DNA of 64,000 nucleotides, taken from NCBI GenBank assembly GCA_002842435.1, contig PHCX01000008.1, forward strand, positions 1 through 64,000, given 5' to 3'. Below, one piece after another: positions 19,692 to 29,213 of the stretch. Under the pieces are notes generated by a model. It was not told the origin of the DNA, searched no databases, and was given only the letters and a program-made list of their open reading frames with translations. The stretch's first letter is position 1; each line of letters starts with the position of its first letter. Both the position numbers and the translations under genes were made by a program. This stretch comes from Betaproteobacteria bacterium HGW-Betaproteobacteria-1. Lineage in GTDB: Bacteria > Pseudomonadota > Gammaproteobacteria > Burkholderiales > Methylophilaceae.

Positions 19692-20312
19692 TTAAACACC
19701 GGCTTCCTTATTCTTCTCGGCCAATCGCTGAATCAGTCCATCCATTCCGCCCACCTGACGAATCTCGTTATTGAACTGGCTGCGATAGTTAGTCACTAAA
19801 CTGACATCCTCGATCACGATGTCAAACACCTTCCAGCCACTGGGGCCTTTTTCCAGTGTGTAATCAAGACCGATAGGCTGACCGCCAGGCTGCAGAATTC
19901 TGGTTTTGACCGTCGCTCTGGTGGCATCCGGCTGCAAACGGAACGGCAGGTATTCTATGGTCTGGTTCTGATATTTTGAAAGTGCGCTGGAATATGTGCG
20001 CAACAGGAGACTACGGAATTCTTTCTGGAACTGCACCTTCTGGTCATCAGTAGCATTCGCCCAGTTCCGGCCCAGTACCAGTCGGCACACGCGCTCGAAA
20101 TCGAAGTTGGGCAGAATCTTGGTTTCTGCCAAATCAAAGATCTTCTTCTGATCGCCTGCCTGGATATCCTTGTCATTTTTGACAATCTCCAGAACTTCAT
20201 CGGCAGTCTTTTTAACCAATACATCCGGAGCGACTTCTGCCATCGTCAGTGAACTGAAGCCCAGCAGAGCCAAGACAGAGATAAATTTAAATATTAATTT
20301 CATAAGATTCAC
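19692..20312 (-). CDS. mlaC: Periplasmic phospholipid-binding protein MlaC
   Basis: Soluble periplasmic carrier that shuttles phospholipids between the outer membrane MlaA complex and MlaFEDB. The 206-aa product has a signal peptide (residues 5-25, ending LTMAEVAPD). The MlaC/Ttg2D fold is indicated by LGRNWANATDDQKVQFQKEF and GPSGWKVFDIVIEDVSLV. It sits between mlaD and mlaB. No mlaA is in the window. Confidence 0.94.
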   Translation of the reverse strand: MNLMKLIFKFISVLALLGFSSLTMAEVAPDVLVKKTADEVLEIVKNDKDIQAGDQKKIFDLAETKILPNFDFERVCRLVLGRNWANATDDQKVQFQKEFRSLLLRTYSSALSKYQNQTIEYLPFRLQPDATRATVKTRILQPGGQPIGLDYTLEKGPSGWKVFDIVIEDVSLVTNYRSQFNNEIRQVGGMDGLIQRLAEKNKEAGV

Positions 20313-20331
20313 CTGTTCCTGTGTAACGGAA

Positions 20332-20799
20332 TTATTCTTTCGTTTCGGTTGCTTTACTGTAAAGGAATTGACTAATCATCTTTTCAAGCACAACGGCATC
20401 CTGAGTCTGCATGATTTTATCGTTATCCTGCAAATACTCTTCATCGCCACCTGGCTCCAGGCCGATGTACTGCTCACCGAGCAGGCCAGCCGTGTAGATA
20501 TTGGCAAAAGTATCCTTGGGGAACAGATAACGCTTATCCAGCTTAAGAGTCACCTTGGCCTCATAAGTTGCGCTATCGAACTGGATCGCATCGATTCGGC
20601 CTACGACCACGCCGGCACTCTTGACCGGCGAGCGCGGCTTGAGGCCGCCAATATTCTGAAAACCTGCAGTTACAGTATAAGTCTCGCCAATATTTGAAGT
20701 AGTGAGGTTACCCACTTTCATCGCCAATCCGAGCAGCGCTGCGACGCCAATCGCAGCAAAAATGCCCACCCACAAGTCAATTTTGGTTCTATCCATCAT
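20332..20799 (-). CDS. mlaD: MCE-domain protein MlaD
   Basis: Inner-membrane-anchored MCE protein that forms the hexameric ring of the Mla transporter. The 155-aa product has one N-terminal TM (LWVGIFAAIGVAALLGLAM) and an MCE domain with GLKPRSPVKSAGVVVGRID and LLGEQYIGLEPGGD. The Met-Met start leaves 20802 or 20799 as alternatives. It lies 25 bp after mlaE. Confidence 0.95.
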   Translation of the reverse strand: MMDRTKIDLWVGIFAAIGVAALLGLAMKVGNLTTSNIGETYTVTAGFQNIGGLKPRSPVKSAGVVVGRIDAIQFDSATYEAKVTLKLDKRYLFPKDTFANIYTAGLLGEQYIGLEPGGDEEYLQDNDKIMQTQDAVVLEKMISQFLYSKATETKE

Positions 20800-20824
20800 A
20801 TCTCCTCAGAATCCCCGATACCGT

Positions 20825-21625
20825 TCAGCTGATCATGAACGAAGTCATGACAAAATCCAGCCCCAACACAGCCAATGAGGAATTCACCACAGTACGTGTT
20901 GTTGCACGACTTACACCCTCCGCTGTCGGTGGCGCATCATAGCCTTCGAACAAGGCGATCATGGTGCAAGCAACGCCAAACACACAGCTCTTGATAAAGC
21001 CATTCATTACGTCCTCCCTGAAATCGACAGAAGCCTGCATCTGCGACCAGAAAGCACCGCCATCCACACCGATCAACGGCACGGCAACCAGGTAACCACC
21101 CAGAATACCGACCATGGAGAACAACGATGCCAATAAAGGCATACTGATGACCCCACCCCAAAAGCGCGGCGCAACAACTCGGGCAATCGGGCTGACGGCC
21201 ATCATCTCCATCGCGGACAACTGCTCGGTCGCCTTCATCAGGCCGATTTCAGCAGTGATCGCCGTGCCTGCGCGGCCGGCAAACAGCAGCGCCGTCACCA
21301 CCGGTCCCAACTCACGCACCAGAGACAACGCAACCAGAACCCCGATCGCCTCAGACGAGCCATATTTCTGCAAGGTGTTATAGCCCTGCAAGGCCAGCAC
21401 CATGCCGACGAAAAATGCCGACACCAGAATAATGATGAGTGACAACACACCGGTAAAGTAAATCTCGCGGATGACCAGAAACGGTCGACGCAGACTTTCA
21501 CCGGACGAAGCCAGGGTGTAACCAAACAAACGGCTGGCCGAACCCAATCGCCAGAACTGCTCTATCAGGCGATGCCCGAAATTTTGCAGCACACTCGCCA
21601 GCTTCGAGACCACTCCCTTAAACAT
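20825..21625 (-). CDS. mlaE: Phospholipid ABC transporter permease MlaE
   Basis: Permease of the Mla complex. The 266-aa protein is longer than some homologues because of an N-terminal ~15-residue lead. It carries the MlaE signatures VLVALSLVRELGPVVTALLFAGRAG and EIGLMKATEQLSAMEMM, with several TM segments. It overlaps mlaF by 8 bp. The complex keeps outer-membrane lipid asymmetry (family knowledge). Confidence 0.96.
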   Translation of the reverse strand: MFKGVVSKLASVLQNFGHRLIEQFWRLGSASRLFGYTLASSGESLRRPFLVIREIYFTGVLSLIIILVSAFFVGMVLALQGYNTLQKYGSSEAIGVLVALSLVRELGPVVTALLFAGRAGTAITAEIGLMKATEQLSAMEMMAVSPIARVVAPRFWGGVISMPLLASLFSMVGILGGYLVAVPLIGVDGGAFWSQMQASVDFREDVMNGFIKSCVFGVACTMIALFEGYDAPPTAEGVSRATTRTVVNSSLAVLGLDFVMTSFMIS

Positions 21626-22424
21626 CGCGCCCCCTCAACATGTCTCGCCTGTAATCCGGAGCGGCATAGTGGAACGGCACCGGACCATCTACCTCACCAT
21701 GCACAAACTGATGAACAAAGGGCAATGTGGATTCGCGCAATTCTGCAGGTGTACCCTCGGCCGCCACCACTCCATCAGCGATAAAATAGACATAATCGAC
21801 AAAGGAAAAAGCCTCTTTCACATCGTGCGTCACGACGAGGGAAGTTGCACCCAGCGCATCATTCAGGTTGCGGATCAGATTACAGATCACGCCCATGGAA
21901 ATCGGGTCCAGGCCTGCAAAAGGCTCGTCGTACATGATGATTTCCGGATCAAGCGCCACCGCGCGGGCAAGCGCCACGCGGCGCGCCATACCGCCGGACA
22001 ACTCAGTCGCCATCAAATCGCGCGCACCACGCAAACCGACCGCATTCAACTTCATCATGACCAGATCACGAATCATCGATTCCGGCAGGCTGGTATGCTC
22101 ACGCATGGGGAACGCCACGTTCTCGTAAACCGATAGATCCGTGAACAGCGCCCCCTGCTGGAACAACATCCCCATCTTGCGGCGCAGCTTCTGCAAGTCG
22201 TTACGCCCCTGCTGATGCACCACCTTGTCTCCGACACGCACCTCACCCTGGACCGGCTTCAACTGGCCGCCTATCAGACGCAGAATCGTGGTCTTGCCGC
22301 TACCGCTACCGCCCATGATGGCAACGATCTTGCCACGCGGGAAAGACATATTGATGCCCTTATGCAGCAAGCGACCCTTGTAGCCGAACGATAGATTGTC
22401 AATTTGGACGATATTGTCAGTCAT
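21618..22424 (-). CDS. mlaF: Phospholipid ABC transporter ATPase MlaF
   Basis: ATPase of the Mla system, first gene of the operon. The 268-aa protein has Walker A GGSGSGKTT near residues 38-46, Q-loop MLFQQGALFTDLSV, signature ELSGGMARRVALARAVA and Walker B IIMYDEPFAGLD. The C-terminal ~25 residues extend beyond the ATPase core, as in MlaF where the tail contacts a neighbouring subunit. The promoter should be in the AT-rich 22425-22490 stretch. Confidence 0.96.
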   Translation of the reverse strand: MTDNIVQIDNLSFGYKGRLLHKGINMSFPRGKIVAIMGGSGSGKTTILRLIGGQLKPVQGEVRVGDKVVHQQGRNDLQKLRRKMGMLFQQGALFTDLSVYENVAFPMREHTSLPESMIRDLVMMKLNAVGLRGARDLMATELSGGMARRVALARAVALDPEIIMYDEPFAGLDPISMGVICNLIRNLNDALGATSLVVTHDVKEAFSFVDYVYFIADGVVAAEGTPAELRESTLPFVHQFVHGEVDGPVPFHYAAPDYRRDMLRGRDV

Positions 22425-22486
22425 GGCATGTTGTTGGTGTTATAAGTCGGCTATTTTAATGCAATTATTACAATTGTCGTAAGAAC

Positions 22487-22522
22487 AAAATAAAAAGCCC
22501 GCCGAAGCGGGCTTTTTATTTT
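22487..22522 (-). terminator. Intrinsic terminator of the pilin-like gene
   Basis: A perfect inverted repeat with 16-nt arms (22487-22502 and 22507-22522) around a CGAA loop: GC-rich GCCCGC core flanked by A-run and T-run on both sides. It lies 6 bp beyond the pilin-like stop and 62 bp upstream of the mlaF start. Confidence 0.92.
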
Positions 22523-22528
22523 TCACTT

Positions 22529-23191
22529 CTAAAATCCCATACAGACAGTTGTGAAGTCATTGTCATCGATATCAGCTAATGCCGTTGGTGCTACCGCAGT
22601 CGCACCATCTACAGAAGATGTACCCTGTGTCGCATCTACTACCACCATAACTGAACCGGTAGTTGGATTGCCATCATCCAGATTAACATCCAGTTGTTTA
22701 GAGAATTTTCCCAACACCCCTCCCGAGCACATTATATTCACACCCCTCAGCCCGGTAATAGATGCGGTTTGTCCACTCTGAACTCCAATGCGACCATTAT
22801 CAGCATTAACAGGCAGGTATGGTGCTGTAGCCGCCACAACTGTAGCCCCAGGAGCAAAACCTGCCATTCTCACATGCTGCCAAAACACTAAGCTCTCAGC
22901 GGTCAAGGTCGTAGAATTCCAAGCACCGTCAATGCGACCATTACCATTACCATTTGTGGCACTTGTATCACCAAGATTTGCCTGAGCGTTAACATCGTCT
23001 CCCGGAAGTGCCTTGTATTTATCTTGATACCCATATATATACACTTGCACATTTCTGAAATCAGCCGCCATATTCTTGACCTTGGCACTGTTGATCAATT
23101 CCTGGCCTTTCAGCACACCACCCAAAAGCAAACCGATAATCACCAGCACGATGGCCAACTCGATAAGTGTAAAACCTGATTGTTTCTTCAT
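22529..23191 (-). CDS. Type IV pilin-like / type II pseudopilin-like protein
   Basis: Start 23191 gives 220 aa with a class III prepilin leader: MKKQSG, then FTLIELAIVLVIIGLLLGGV with Glu5 of the mature protein, cleaved after Gly6 by a prepilin peptidase. The rest is Gly/Thr/Asp/Asn-rich, with KALPGDDVNAQ near residue 65 and a late cysteine pair (IMCSGG about 161, TVCMGF at the end) that may form the D-region disulfide. It stands alone with its own terminator and no assembly genes. Major pilin, minor pilin and competence pseudopilin all remain possible. Confidence 0.88.
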   Translation of the reverse strand: MKKQSGFTLIELAIVLVIIGLLLGGVLKGQELINSAKVKNMAADFRNVQVYIYGYQDKYKALPGDDVNAQANLGDTSATNGNGNGRIDGAWNSTTLTAESLVFWQHVRMAGFAPGATVVAATAPYLPVNADNGRIGVQSGQTASITGLRGVNIMCSGGVLGKFSKQLDVNLDDGNPTTGSVMVVVDATQGTSSVDGATAVAPTALADIDDNDFTTVCMGF

Positions 23192-23397
23192 TTTGTTCCC
23201 CAGTTGGCACGTATGCATTACGATAGCCATTTATTTGATAGTTCCATAGTTGCAAACTTCATGCCAATATACTTCACACCCAACACCTTATCCGCACAGG
23301 ATTATTCAGCAATGAGAAGAGCAAGCAGCAAAAAATATGTCGAGATATCGACGATATCGACAAAAAATTGACATCTGAACTTTAAATCAGGCCCAGC

Positions 23398-25086
23398 ATG
23401 CCCCTCAAACTACTCGCCCAAAAAACCAGCCATCTCTTCCATCGCCTTTCTCTTGGCCTCATGCTTTTGAGTCTGCACGTTGTGCTCGTTTGGGGGCTGG
23501 ATGGTTTCGTGCAAAAAGCATTCCTGCTTTGTCATTATGGTTTCTTTTTGCTGTGGCAACCGATCTGGCGCACACAAGTCTCGCTTTCGCATTTTGTGGC
23601 GGCTCTATTCATTGCCGGCGGACTGCTACTCACCTATTTCATGAGCTGGTGGCTGATGGCGTTCTGGGTCGCCGTGCTGTTTGGTCTTCTTGGCGGGCGT
23701 GTGTTCTCCAGCAAAACCAGAAGCCGGCTGGCTTATCTGTTTGCCGCAGGCTACCTGCTGGCGATGCTGTTGCTCTGGGTCGTGCCCAAGCTGCTGGACA
23801 ACGCGCAGGATATCGCCATCACCGAATTTGTCGTCACATACTTGATGCCTCTGCTGCCGATCGCGATTCTGGCTGCAGCTACCGATGACGCCAATAGCCC
23901 GCTGCCACCCACCATCGACTTTTTCTATACGCTGGTGCTGCTGCTGTTGGCGGTGATTCTTGTCCTGGGCAGCTATGCCATCGAGACTTCCAGCGGCGCG
24001 AACTATGCAGTCGTCCTGATCAAGGTGCTGTTCGGGCTGGCGTTTGCCCTGCTGGCCATCAGCTGGTTATGGAATCCGCGTGCAGGTTTTGCCGGTATTG
24101 GTCATCTGCTTTCACGTTATCTCCTTAGCCTGGGCTTGCCCTTCGAGCAGTGGGTGAAGAATATCGCCGAACTGGCGGAACAGAAGAACACGCCCCGGGA
24201 ATTCATCGAATCCGCCATGCGAGAAATCGCCAGTCTGCCCTGGGTCAGTGGCGTAACCTGGGATGCCGCCGAAAGCAGCGGTGAACTTGGGATCAAAAGC
24301 AAACACTACTCCGAACTCAAGTTCCACGGGGTCAGCATGCGCCTCCATACACGCTTCACGCTGACACCGGCACTCTCCCTGCACCTGAATCTGCTGACCC
24401 AGGTTTTGGGAGAGTTCTACGAAGCGAAACGTCGTGAAGAAACGCTGCAGCAAAACGCCTACATGCAAGCGGTTTATGAAACCGGCGCGCGTCTGACGCA
24501 TGACATCAAGAACATCGTGCAATCCATGAGCGCGCTGTGTAGCGCCGCGGAACTGACGCCCAACAACGATGACGCCCTGCTGGCAGACCTGATAAGGCGG
24601 CAGCTGCCCAAAATGAATCAACGCCTGGCACTTACGCTGGACAAATTGCAGGCACCGAACACCAGCAACAGCCGCAAGACCAGGCTGGCCGACTGGTGGA
24701 ACAGCTTGCAGCAACGTCACCATCGATCTGCCATCAATTTTCTCTGCGGCAAGTTGCCTGATATTGATGTGGATGACGAAGTACTGGATAGCGTGGTGGA
24801 CAACCTGCTGCAGAACGCCATTGAAAAATCCCGTAACGAGCCCGGCATGGAAATCGTGGCCGAACTGAATACGGGTGAAAAATTCTGCCTGGAAGTTTCA
24901 GACACCGGCAAGGCTATGCCGCAAGACAAGGCCGAGCGCCTGTTCAAGAACCACGTACGCTCTGAGAACGGCCTCGGAATCGGGCTCTACCATGCCGCCA
25001 AACAATCGAGGCAGGCAGGCTATGCACTGAGCCTGGTCGAGAACAGCGATGGTAACGTGCGGTTCCGGCTGGAACAGACAAGCTGA
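23398..25086 (+). CDS. Membrane sensor histidine kinase, orphan
   Basis: The 562-aa protein has about eight to nine predicted TM segments in its first ~250 residues, then a dimerisation helix with the phospho-acceptor His in RLTHDIKNIVQSM near residue 368. A HATPase domain follows: DNLLQNAIEKS, SDTGKAM and GLGIGLYHAAKQ. The DIKN rather than HEIRNP context resembles PrsK-like kinases, which often work with PEP-CTERM/PrsR regulators. No response regulator is adjacent, so it must have a partner elsewhere. It is convergent with ccsA across a perfect 21-bp palindromic terminator. Confidence 0.85.
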   Translation: MPLKLLAQKTSHLFHRLSLGLMLLSLHVVLVWGLDGFVQKAFLLCHYGFFLLWQPIWRTQVSLSHFVAALFIAGGLLLTYFMSWWLMAFWVAVLFGLLGGRVFSSKTRSRLAYLFAAGYLLAMLLLWVVPKLLDNAQDIAITEFVVTYLMPLLPIAILAAATDDANSPLPPTIDFFYTLVLLLLAVILVLGSYAIETSSGANYAVVLIKVLFGLAFALLAISWLWNPRAGFAGIGHLLSRYLLSLGLPFEQWVKNIAELAEQKNTPREFIESAMREIASLPWVSGVTWDAAESSGELGIKSKHYSELKFHGVSMRLHTRFTLTPALSLHLNLLTQVLGEFYEAKRREETLQQNAYMQAVYETGARLTHDIKNIVQSMSALCSAAELTPNNDDALLADLIRRQLPKMNQRLALTLDKLQAPNTSNSRKTRLADWWNSLQQRHHRSAINFLCGKLPDIDVDDEVLDSVVDNLLQNAIEKSRNEPGMEIVAELNTGEKFCLEVSDTGKAMPQDKAERLFKNHVRSENGLGIGLYHAAKQSRQAGYALSLVENSDGNVRFRLEQTS

Positions 25087-25104
25087 TGCTGAGCCTCAGA
25101 ATTT

Positions 25105-25149
25105 GAAGCAATAAAAAAACCAGGCCAAGCCTGGTTTTTTTATTGCTTC
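25105..25149. terminator. Bidirectional intrinsic terminator, perfect 21-bp arms
   Basis: Arms 25105-25125 and 25129-25149 are exact reverse complements around a 3-nt loop, with an A-run and T-run inside the arms. It lies between convergent genes (histidine kinase on plus, cytochrome c assembly gene on minus) and can serve both. Confidence 0.92.
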
Positions 25150-25155
25150 CCAACC

Positions 25156-26301
25156 TTATAGCTCACCGTAGGAATGCAAGCCCGAAAGGAACATGTTGAC
25201 GCCGATGAAAGCAAAGGTAGTGACAAACAGCCCGACCACTGCCCACCAAGCCAGAATCGGGCCCCGCATACCCTTGACCAGCCGCAGGTGCAGCCATGCT
25301 GCATAATTCAGCCAGACGATCAACGCCCAAGTCTCCTTGGGATCCCAGGACCAATAGCCGCCCCAGGCTTCTGCCGCCCACATGGCACCAAGAATGGTTG
25401 CGATGGTGAAGAAGGCAAAACCTACGGCTATCGCCTTGTACATCAGGTCGTCCATGGTATCCAGCGACGGCAGGCGGGATGCGAGGATGCCCCGAGCTGA
25501 CAGCAGGTAGGCAATACCCACCATGGCAGCGAGAGAGAAGGCGCCGTAACCGATAAAGTTGGCGGGCACGTGTATTTTCATCCAGTAGGATTGCAATGCC
25601 GGCACCAGCGGTTGAATCGTATGGGCCTCACGATCGAAGATATACCAGAGGATGAAACCGACAGCAGCGCTGATGATCAGCATGACAAATCCGCCGAGCT
25701 GACGGGTCGCATAACGCTGTTCGTAATATAGATACAGCAGCGCAGTAATCAGACAGAACAGGATAAACACTTCATACAGGTTACTGACGGGAATGTAACC
25801 GACATCCGGCGCGATCAGATACGACTCGTACCAGCGCACCATGAGTCCGACAAAGCCCATCAATACGGCAGACCAGACCAGCGAGGAAGCGAACTTGCCG
25901 GTGAATTGCGAGCGGTTGAACAGCGCCACCCAGTAAGTCACGGTAGCCAGGATGAACAACACGTTCATCCACATGATGGCCGACTGGCTGGAGATCAGAT
26001 ATTTGAGGAAGAAAGCCTGTTCGGCTCTTTGCAGGTCTGCGTCGTAAACAAAGATGGCGAAGAGACTCAGCGCACCAACACCGAGGACAAGGTTGCGCAT
26101 GGCTTTCCATGACCAGCCCAGCCAGCTAAAGGTCGCCACGGCGCCGAACAGAAAGCCCTGCTCATAGACATCCATATGATGGCTGTACTGATTGAAGGCG
26201 AATATGGCACCGGCCAGTAGCACAATGGAGTAGAGCCAATCCTGCCAATCCAGGCGCTTTAACAGTGGAATTGGTTCATCATTGATCAAGGCGTTATTCA
26301 T
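25156..26301 (-). CDS. ccsA: Cytochrome c biogenesis protein CcsA/ResC (also annotated CcsB)
   Basis: Heme-handling subunit of the system II cytochrome c synthase. The 381-aa multi-TM protein carries the WWD-type heme motif AEAWGGYWSWDPKETWALIV and conserved His residues in flanking periplasmic loops. Start 26301 (NNALINDEPIPLLKRL) is chosen because the longer frame extends through the end of the resB-like gene. Naming of this subunit varies between ccsA, ccsB and resC. It works with the resB-like gene just upstream to attach heme to apocytochromes such as PetC and cytochrome c4 in this window. Confidence 0.93.
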   Translation of the reverse strand: MNNALINDEPIPLLKRLDWQDWLYSIVLLAGAIFAFNQYSHHMDVYEQGFLFGAVATFSWLGWSWKAMRNLVLGVGALSLFAIFVYDADLQRAEQAFFLKYLISSQSAIMWMNVLFILATVTYWVALFNRSQFTGKFASSLVWSAVLMGFVGLMVRWYESYLIAPDVGYIPVSNLYEVFILFCLITALLYLYYEQRYATRQLGGFVMLIISAAVGFILWYIFDREAHTIQPLVPALQSYWMKIHVPANFIGYGAFSLAAMVGIAYLLSARGILASRLPSLDTMDDLMYKAIAVGFAFFTIATILGAMWAAEAWGGYWSWDPKETWALIVWLNYAAWLHLRLVKGMRGPILAWWAVVGLFVTTFAFIGVNMFLSGLHSYGEL

Positions 26302-26330
26302 ACTGCTTCCCCAAAATAGGTCTGTGATTA

Positions 26331-28376
26331 TCAGGTCAAAAGACGCTGCAATTGCTCCTGATAGCGAGCAAATTCCATATCCAGATCGCGGTTCTTGCGA
26401 TTGGAGGACATGGCAAACAATACCCGATTGTCGGATTTGACCAGCAACCATATCCGGCGTTCACGGATATAGATCATGGCAAAAATGCCGAGCACCAGCA
26501 AAACCGAACCGGAATACACCAGGTTCTTGCCGGGCGAGCGCGTCAGCTGCAGGCCGCTGGCCTCGCGATGCTCATACTCCTTCAGCTCCAGATAGAACGG
26601 CGCGCCATAGAAGAACAGATCACTCAGGCTGTTCAGGCTATCCTGCAGGAAAAACAGGGTCTCCTCATCTGCCACGGCGGGTGACTGGCCTGCGCGCTCA
26701 CGTGCCAGATTATGCGCTTCAAATGCCGCACTACTGATAATCTTGATATAAGTTTGTGCTGCATTGTCACGTTGATCCTCCGGCACGGAATCTTCGATCA
26801 GCGCGGCAATTCTGGTGTACCCACCCTCGGCAAACGCCCTGAGCAATTGCGTGACACTGGACTCGAACTTCCCCTTCATATCGTCATTGTCAGCATCGGC
26901 AGACAATGACGATGCAGTCAGCCGACGGGCAATCTCCACATGTGCTGCGCTGTCCATCATCGCGGCACGCAGGCGCATGAAGCCTTCGATTTCGAAATTC
27001 TCATCGACCGGGATGCGCAGGTACTTGAACTCTTCCTGCAAGGCCGGACGCATGCCGGAAACGAAATAGAACCTCTCATCCAGCTTCAATGGCTGCATGT
27101 ATGTCACATATTCCCGCGCCTGTCCTTGTGTATCGCGCACTTTGAACGTGACATTGGGGCCGACATTATGTGGCTTGCCCTTGCCATCGGCAGTCAGGTT
27201 GAGAATATTGAATTTACGGAAATCATCAAATTCTATGATGAGCGCAGCATCACCCTCGCCCAGCGTCACTTCCTGATGTATCGTGCCCAGGACTGACAAC
27301 GGCGCCACTTGATTGCTGAACAGTCCCCAGAGATTGAAATCCAGATTGGAACCGCCATCCTGAAAATCGGATTGATAGATAGCGATACCCTTGTAGATCA
27401 GTGGCTTATTAACGCTAATAGTGGCTTCCAGCGGCTCGGCCAGATCCGGATCGGTAATCACCAGGTCACTCTCGAAGGATTTGGGTTGCCCAGTGGCGTA
27501 ATGTTCGATGCGAAAATCCTTGAGTGCCACCCGGAACGGCAACTCCTGCACCAGATAACCGTCCCGCATGCGCATGAAAGCGACGTCGGCACTCGTGCCT
27601 TCCGGCAAGGTCATATTGCCGCGGAATGACAGATTGGCTGTGGACAGGCGGCTCTCGGCCGGCACTTCGGAAGCCGCGATATCGCGCACCTCGACCGTCT
27701 TGTAGCCAAGCAGCTCCTGTACCTTGAACGGCACATTGCCGTCGATCAGACCGCCTATGCAGATGACGACGATGGCGGTATGCGTGAAGATATAACCCAG
27801 ACGCTGATAGGTACCGGCTTTCGCCGCGATCAGTTCATCGCCGTTCTCGTGCTGTAGCGTCTTGAAACGGAAACCCCGTGCCGTCAGAAAGCGTGTCAGA
27901 CCGGCCCTGATTTCATCCGGTGTGCCGTTCGCCTGATACTCATGCTGATGACTGAAGGCACGCAAGGATTTCTCGGTGGCATGCTCACGCCAGACACGCA
28001 TCTCGCGCAGCATGTTGGGGGAGTTGCGATAAACGCAGAGGCTGGTGGAAATGACCAGGAACAGCAGAATCAGCAAAAACCAGACGCTGTGATAGACGTC
28101 ATAGAGCCCCAGCACTTCGAAGACTTCAAACCAGAACTGGCCGAACTGAATGATGTAATTGGTGTACGGCTCATTCTGCTTGAGAACGGTACCAATGATG
28201 GAAGCGATGCCCAATACCGTCAGCAGACTGACGGCAAAGCGCATGGAACTCAGGAGCTCATAAAGGCGTTTGGAAGTGGTTTGGCGTGACTTCAAGGCTT
28301 TATCGTTTCGCTTTATCGTTTGATTGAGTGTTGATAATCCGGAATTAGGACAGCAAGCCTGGCCACGAGTTGCCAT
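26331..28376 (-). CDS. resB: ResB-like cytochrome c biogenesis protein
   Basis: System II partner of CcsA that holds apocytochrome and heme for ligation. The ~680-aa product has N-terminal TMs (MRFAVSLLTVLGIASIIGTVL near residue 45, then WFLLILLFLVISTSLCVYR), a third TM (YIFTHTAIVVICIGGLIDGN), a large periplasmic domain and a final TM (GSVLLVLGIFAMIYIRERR). The exact start is uncertain: ATG 28376 gives a 45-residue charged lead, and a later non-ATG start is possible. Thirty bp before ccsA. Confidence 0.9.
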   Translation of the reverse strand: MATRGQACCPNSGLSTLNQTIKRNDKALKSRQTTSKRLYELLSSMRFAVSLLTVLGIASIIGTVLKQNEPYTNYIIQFGQFWFEVFEVLGLYDVYHSVWFLLILLFLVISTSLCVYRNSPNMLREMRVWREHATEKSLRAFSHQHEYQANGTPDEIRAGLTRFLTARGFRFKTLQHENGDELIAAKAGTYQRLGYIFTHTAIVVICIGGLIDGNVPFKVQELLGYKTVEVRDIAASEVPAESRLSTANLSFRGNMTLPEGTSADVAFMRMRDGYLVQELPFRVALKDFRIEHYATGQPKSFESDLVITDPDLAEPLEATISVNKPLIYKGIAIYQSDFQDGGSNLDFNLWGLFSNQVAPLSVLGTIHQEVTLGEGDAALIIEFDDFRKFNILNLTADGKGKPHNVGPNVTFKVRDTQGQAREYVTYMQPLKLDERFYFVSGMRPALQEEFKYLRIPVDENFEIEGFMRLRAAMMDSAAHVEIARRLTASSLSADADNDDMKGKFESSVTQLLRAFAEGGYTRIAALIEDSVPEDQRDNAAQTYIKIISSAAFEAHNLARERAGQSPAVADEETLFFLQDSLNSLSDLFFYGAPFYLELKEYEHREASGLQLTRSPGKNLVYSGSVLLVLGIFAMIYIRERRIWLLVKSDNRVLFAMSSNRKNRDLDMEFARYQEQLQRLLT

Positions 28377-28423
28377 CACTCACAAGAAGATGGCTGTGGC
28401 CGGAAAAGCATACGCTGGATAAA

Positions 28424-28451
28424 GTCAAGGGTGGCATATGCCACCCTTGAC
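28424..28451. terminator. 28-bp perfect palindrome, probable cytochrome c4 terminator
   Basis: The sequence is an exact palindrome (left arm GTCAAGGGTGGCAT at 28424-28437). On the minus strand it lies 24 bp beyond the cytochrome c4 stop and is followed only by TTTATCC, a weak T-run. It may terminate, or attenuate, transcription into the resB-like gene. Confidence 0.65.
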
Positions 28452-28475
28452 CCATGAATCTACTACGAATATCGC

Positions 28476-29084
28476 TTAACGCAGACCCTGGATGTAGTCA
28501 GCGACCGCAGCCATTTCTTCATCACTCAACTTGGCTGCAATCATGCGCATCATCTTGGCAGCATCGTTGGCGCGTTCGCCGGAGCGGAATGTCTTCAGCT
28601 GGGCGGTGGTGTATTCGGCATGCTGACCAGCCAGACGTGGGAACTGCACTGGCACACCGCTACCGGTAGGACCGTGGCAGGAAGCACATGCGGGTACACC
28701 TTTACCGGCGACTCCCGCCTTGTAGATTTTTTCACCGGCAGAACCCTTGCCATTGGATTGTGCGGTGCCACCCTTGGCAGCCTGGGAAGCATAGAAAGCA
28801 CCGAGGTTGTCCATGTCTTCAGGTGACAAGGTAGTCACCATGCCAGCCATGATTGCATTGTTGCGTTCGCCGGATTTGAAGTTGTTCAACTGCTTGGCGA
28901 TATACTCAGGATGCTGGCCAGCCAGCTTCGGGTACATCGGGATCATGCTGTTGCCATCAGCGCCATGGCAGGCCATACAGACCTGTTTGGCAATCGTGGC
29001 ACCTTTGGCTGCATCGCCAGCAGCATTAGCAGAAACGGCACTGAACAAACCCAACGCAAATGCCGCAATAATACGGAAACTCAT
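28476..29084 (-). CDS. Diheme cytochrome c4
   Basis: Periplasmic electron carrier between the bc1 complex and terminal oxidases. Start 29084 (SFRIIAAFALGLFSAVSANA signal peptide, cleaved before AGDAAKG) is preceded by GAGGAG and gives 202 aa. Two heme sites lie in tandem class I domains: CMACHGADG near residue 36 and CASCHGPTG near 131. The axial Met residues are likely in the MAGMV and MMRMI segments. The two halves are clearly homologous, as in the c4 family. Upstream codons to 29105 would only add a short non-signal lead. Confidence 0.93.
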   Translation of the reverse strand: MSFRIIAAFALGLFSAVSANAAGDAAKGATIAKQVCMACHGADGNSMIPMYPKLAGQHPEYIAKQLNNFKSGERNNAIMAGMVTTLSPEDMDNLGAFYASQAAKGGTAQSNGKGSAGEKIYKAGVAGKGVPACASCHGPTGSGVPVQFPRLAGQHAEYTTAQLKTFRSGERANDAAKMMRMIAAKLSDEEMAAVADYIQGLR

Positions 29085-29213
29085 ACCCGACTCCTCAGTA
29101 CTCAACAGTTGATACAGAAATGGTTTTAGAACATTAATCGCGCTATTTTATCGAAAAGCATCATATCGTGATAGCATTTTCCACTCTTTCAGCGCTTTAT
29201 AAGTTTATCTCTC

